The notes under the pieces were generated by a model. That model was not told where the DNA came from, made no database searches, and worked only from the letters and a program-made list of their open reading frames with translations. The translations under genes and the position numbers were made by a program. DNA of 6,549 nucleotides from Paracoccaceae bacterium (lineage in GTDB: Bacteria; Pseudomonadota; Alphaproteobacteria; Rhodobacterales; Rhodobacteraceae): NCBI GenBank assembly GCA_026982275.1, contig JALSHK010000023.1, positions 1 through 6,549 of the forward strand. The letters run 5' to 3'. Within the stretch, counting starts at the first letter, position 1. Every line of letters starts with the position of its first letter. This document shows positions 5,874-6,549 of the stretch, in pieces.

Positions 5874-6549
5874 AAAAAACGTTCCGACTGCGGCCCCGAG
5901 GGTATCGCGCATATCGGGGTCATCGGTGATCGGTTCGACCAGTGCCATCTGACAAGCTGCCAGAGGCGAGATACCTTTGACAATCAACTGGCCTGCATAG
6001 ATCAGAAGGCGGGTCGACATGCCCTCATCCAGACCATGGCCTTTCAGATTCCGCGAGCTTTGCGCCACCTGGACCAGACGGCTGGCCGTGGCTTCGTCAA
6101 CGCCGGATTCATGGGCGACAATTTTGCTTTCCAGCCCGGCTTCCGGATAGTCAAAAGACATGGCTCCGAACCGCTGCTTTGTGGATTGCTTCAGATCTTT
6201 CATCATCGACTGATAGCCGGGATTATAGGAGATCACGATCTGGAAATCCGGATGCGCCTCAACCATTTCTCCCTTTTTTTCCAAGGGTAGCTGGCGGCGG
6301 TGGTCGGTCAGCGGGTGAATCACAACCGTGGTATCCTGACGGGCTTCGACCACCTCGTCCAGATAGCATATCGCACCGATCCGCGCGGCGGTCGTCAAGG
6401 GGCCATCCTGCCATTTGGTGCCGTTTGCATCCAGCAGGAAGCGCCCGACGAGATCCGAGGCTGTCATGTCTTCATTACAGGCCACGGTGATCAGCGGTTT
6501 GTTCAGCTTCCATGCCATATGTTCGACAAAGCGGGATTTCCCACAGCCG
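5868..6549 (-). CDS. cbbQ: Rubisco activase motor subunit CbbQ, MoxR-family AAA+ ATPase (5' partial)
   Basis: CbbQ is the ATP-hydrolysing hexameric ring of the CbbQO Rubisco activase; with CbbO it releases tight-binding sugar phosphates from Rubisco. The frame stays open to the window edge, where GCGKS, the end of the Walker A motif, is the first thing visible. The gene therefore starts beyond 6549, and about 226 of roughly 265-270 residues are seen. Further AAA+ elements, numbered in the visible fragment, are Walker B in AICYLDEVVE (Asp64, Glu65), sensor 1 Asn109 in SYNPGYQ, and a likely arginine finger Arg126 in STKQRFG. CNEDMTASDLVGRFLL and DLKQSTKQRF are characteristic of CbbQ; the related NorQ typically has HDDLSA at the first of these. 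The Met at 6518 is internal. cbbO lies downstream on the same strand, and cbbLS are expected upstream, off the window. Confidence 0.92.
   Translation of the reverse strand, partial: GCGKSRFVEHMAWKLNKPLITVACNEDMTASDLVGRFLLDANGTKWQDGPLTTAARIGAICYLDEVVEARQDTTVVIHPLTDHRRQLPLEKKGEMVEAHPDFQIVISYNPGYQSMMKDLKQSTKQRFGAMSFDYPEAGLESKIVAHESGVDEATASRLVQVAQSSRNLKGHGLDEGMSTRLLIYAGQLIVKGISPLAACQMALVEPITDDPDMRDTLGAAVGTFFA

Noticed and set aside
5811..6290. Plus-strand open frame of 159 codons opposite cbbQ
   Set aside because: It overlaps conserved cbbQ sequence, has no recognisable domain and begins in the cbbQ-cbbO spacer without a convincing ribosome site.
3463..6549. norQ-norD (nitric oxide reductase activation) instead of cbbQ-cbbO
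   Set aside because: The adaptor is 776 residues, longer than typical NorD, and the ATPase has NEDMTASDLVGR and LKQSTKQRF, which fit CbbQ better than NorQ. The families are close, so this remains the main alternative.
1..6549. tRNA, rRNA, CRISPR array, insertion sequence or FMN riboswitch
   Set aside because: No cloverleaf, regularly spaced repeats, transposase or terminal inverted repeats are visible. The only long non-coding stretch is 135 bases, and any FMN riboswitch would lie upstream of the operon, off the window.

Overview
The window suggests an alphaproteobacterium of the Rhodobacteraceae/Roseobacter type. The evidence is the run ribB(A)-ribH-nusB, the characteristic sequences of RibH and NusB, GC-rich codon use, and a short intergenic motif (about 1834-1859) that resembles one I recall scattered through genomes of this family. 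The assignment is by sequence recognition only; no search was run.

Layout. Positions 1-1788 (+ strand) hold the end of a riboflavin operon. It contains a 3,4-dihydroxy-2-butanone-4-phosphate synthase with a degenerate GTP-cyclohydrolase-II-like C-terminal half (5' end off the window), then lumazine synthase ribH, then the antitermination factor nusB. The genes are separated by 1 base or overlap by 1 base. Positions 1789-1923 form a spacer with two tandem hairpins after nusB, the Rhodobacteraceae-like motif, and a 12-base-pair hairpin directly before the next start codon. Positions 1924-3402 (+) encode a complete M32-family metallocarboxypeptidase. Positions 3403-3462 are a short convergent spacer. 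Positions 3463-6549 (- strand) hold cbbO (complete) and cbbQ (its 5' end runs off the right edge), the two parts of the CbbQO-type Rubisco activase.

How the genes work together. The left block makes the lumazine precursor of riboflavin, with nusB co-transcribed. The right block is a motor (CbbQ, MoxR-type AAA+ ATPase) and its adaptor (CbbO, with a VWA/MIDAS domain), which together strip inhibitory sugar phosphates from form I Rubisco. No Rubisco or other Calvin-cycle gene lies in the window. cbbLS are expected beyond position 6549, upstream of cbbQ in its direction of transcription, which would make the organism a potential autotroph or mixotroph. The carboxypeptidase between the two blocks has no evident functional link to either.

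No wholly new system is evident. The points most worth a second look are a hairpin that buries the Shine-Dalgarno of the carboxypeptidase gene, a degenerate HExxH-like motif inside CbbO, hairpins between cbbQ and cbbO, and the intergenic repeat-like motif.
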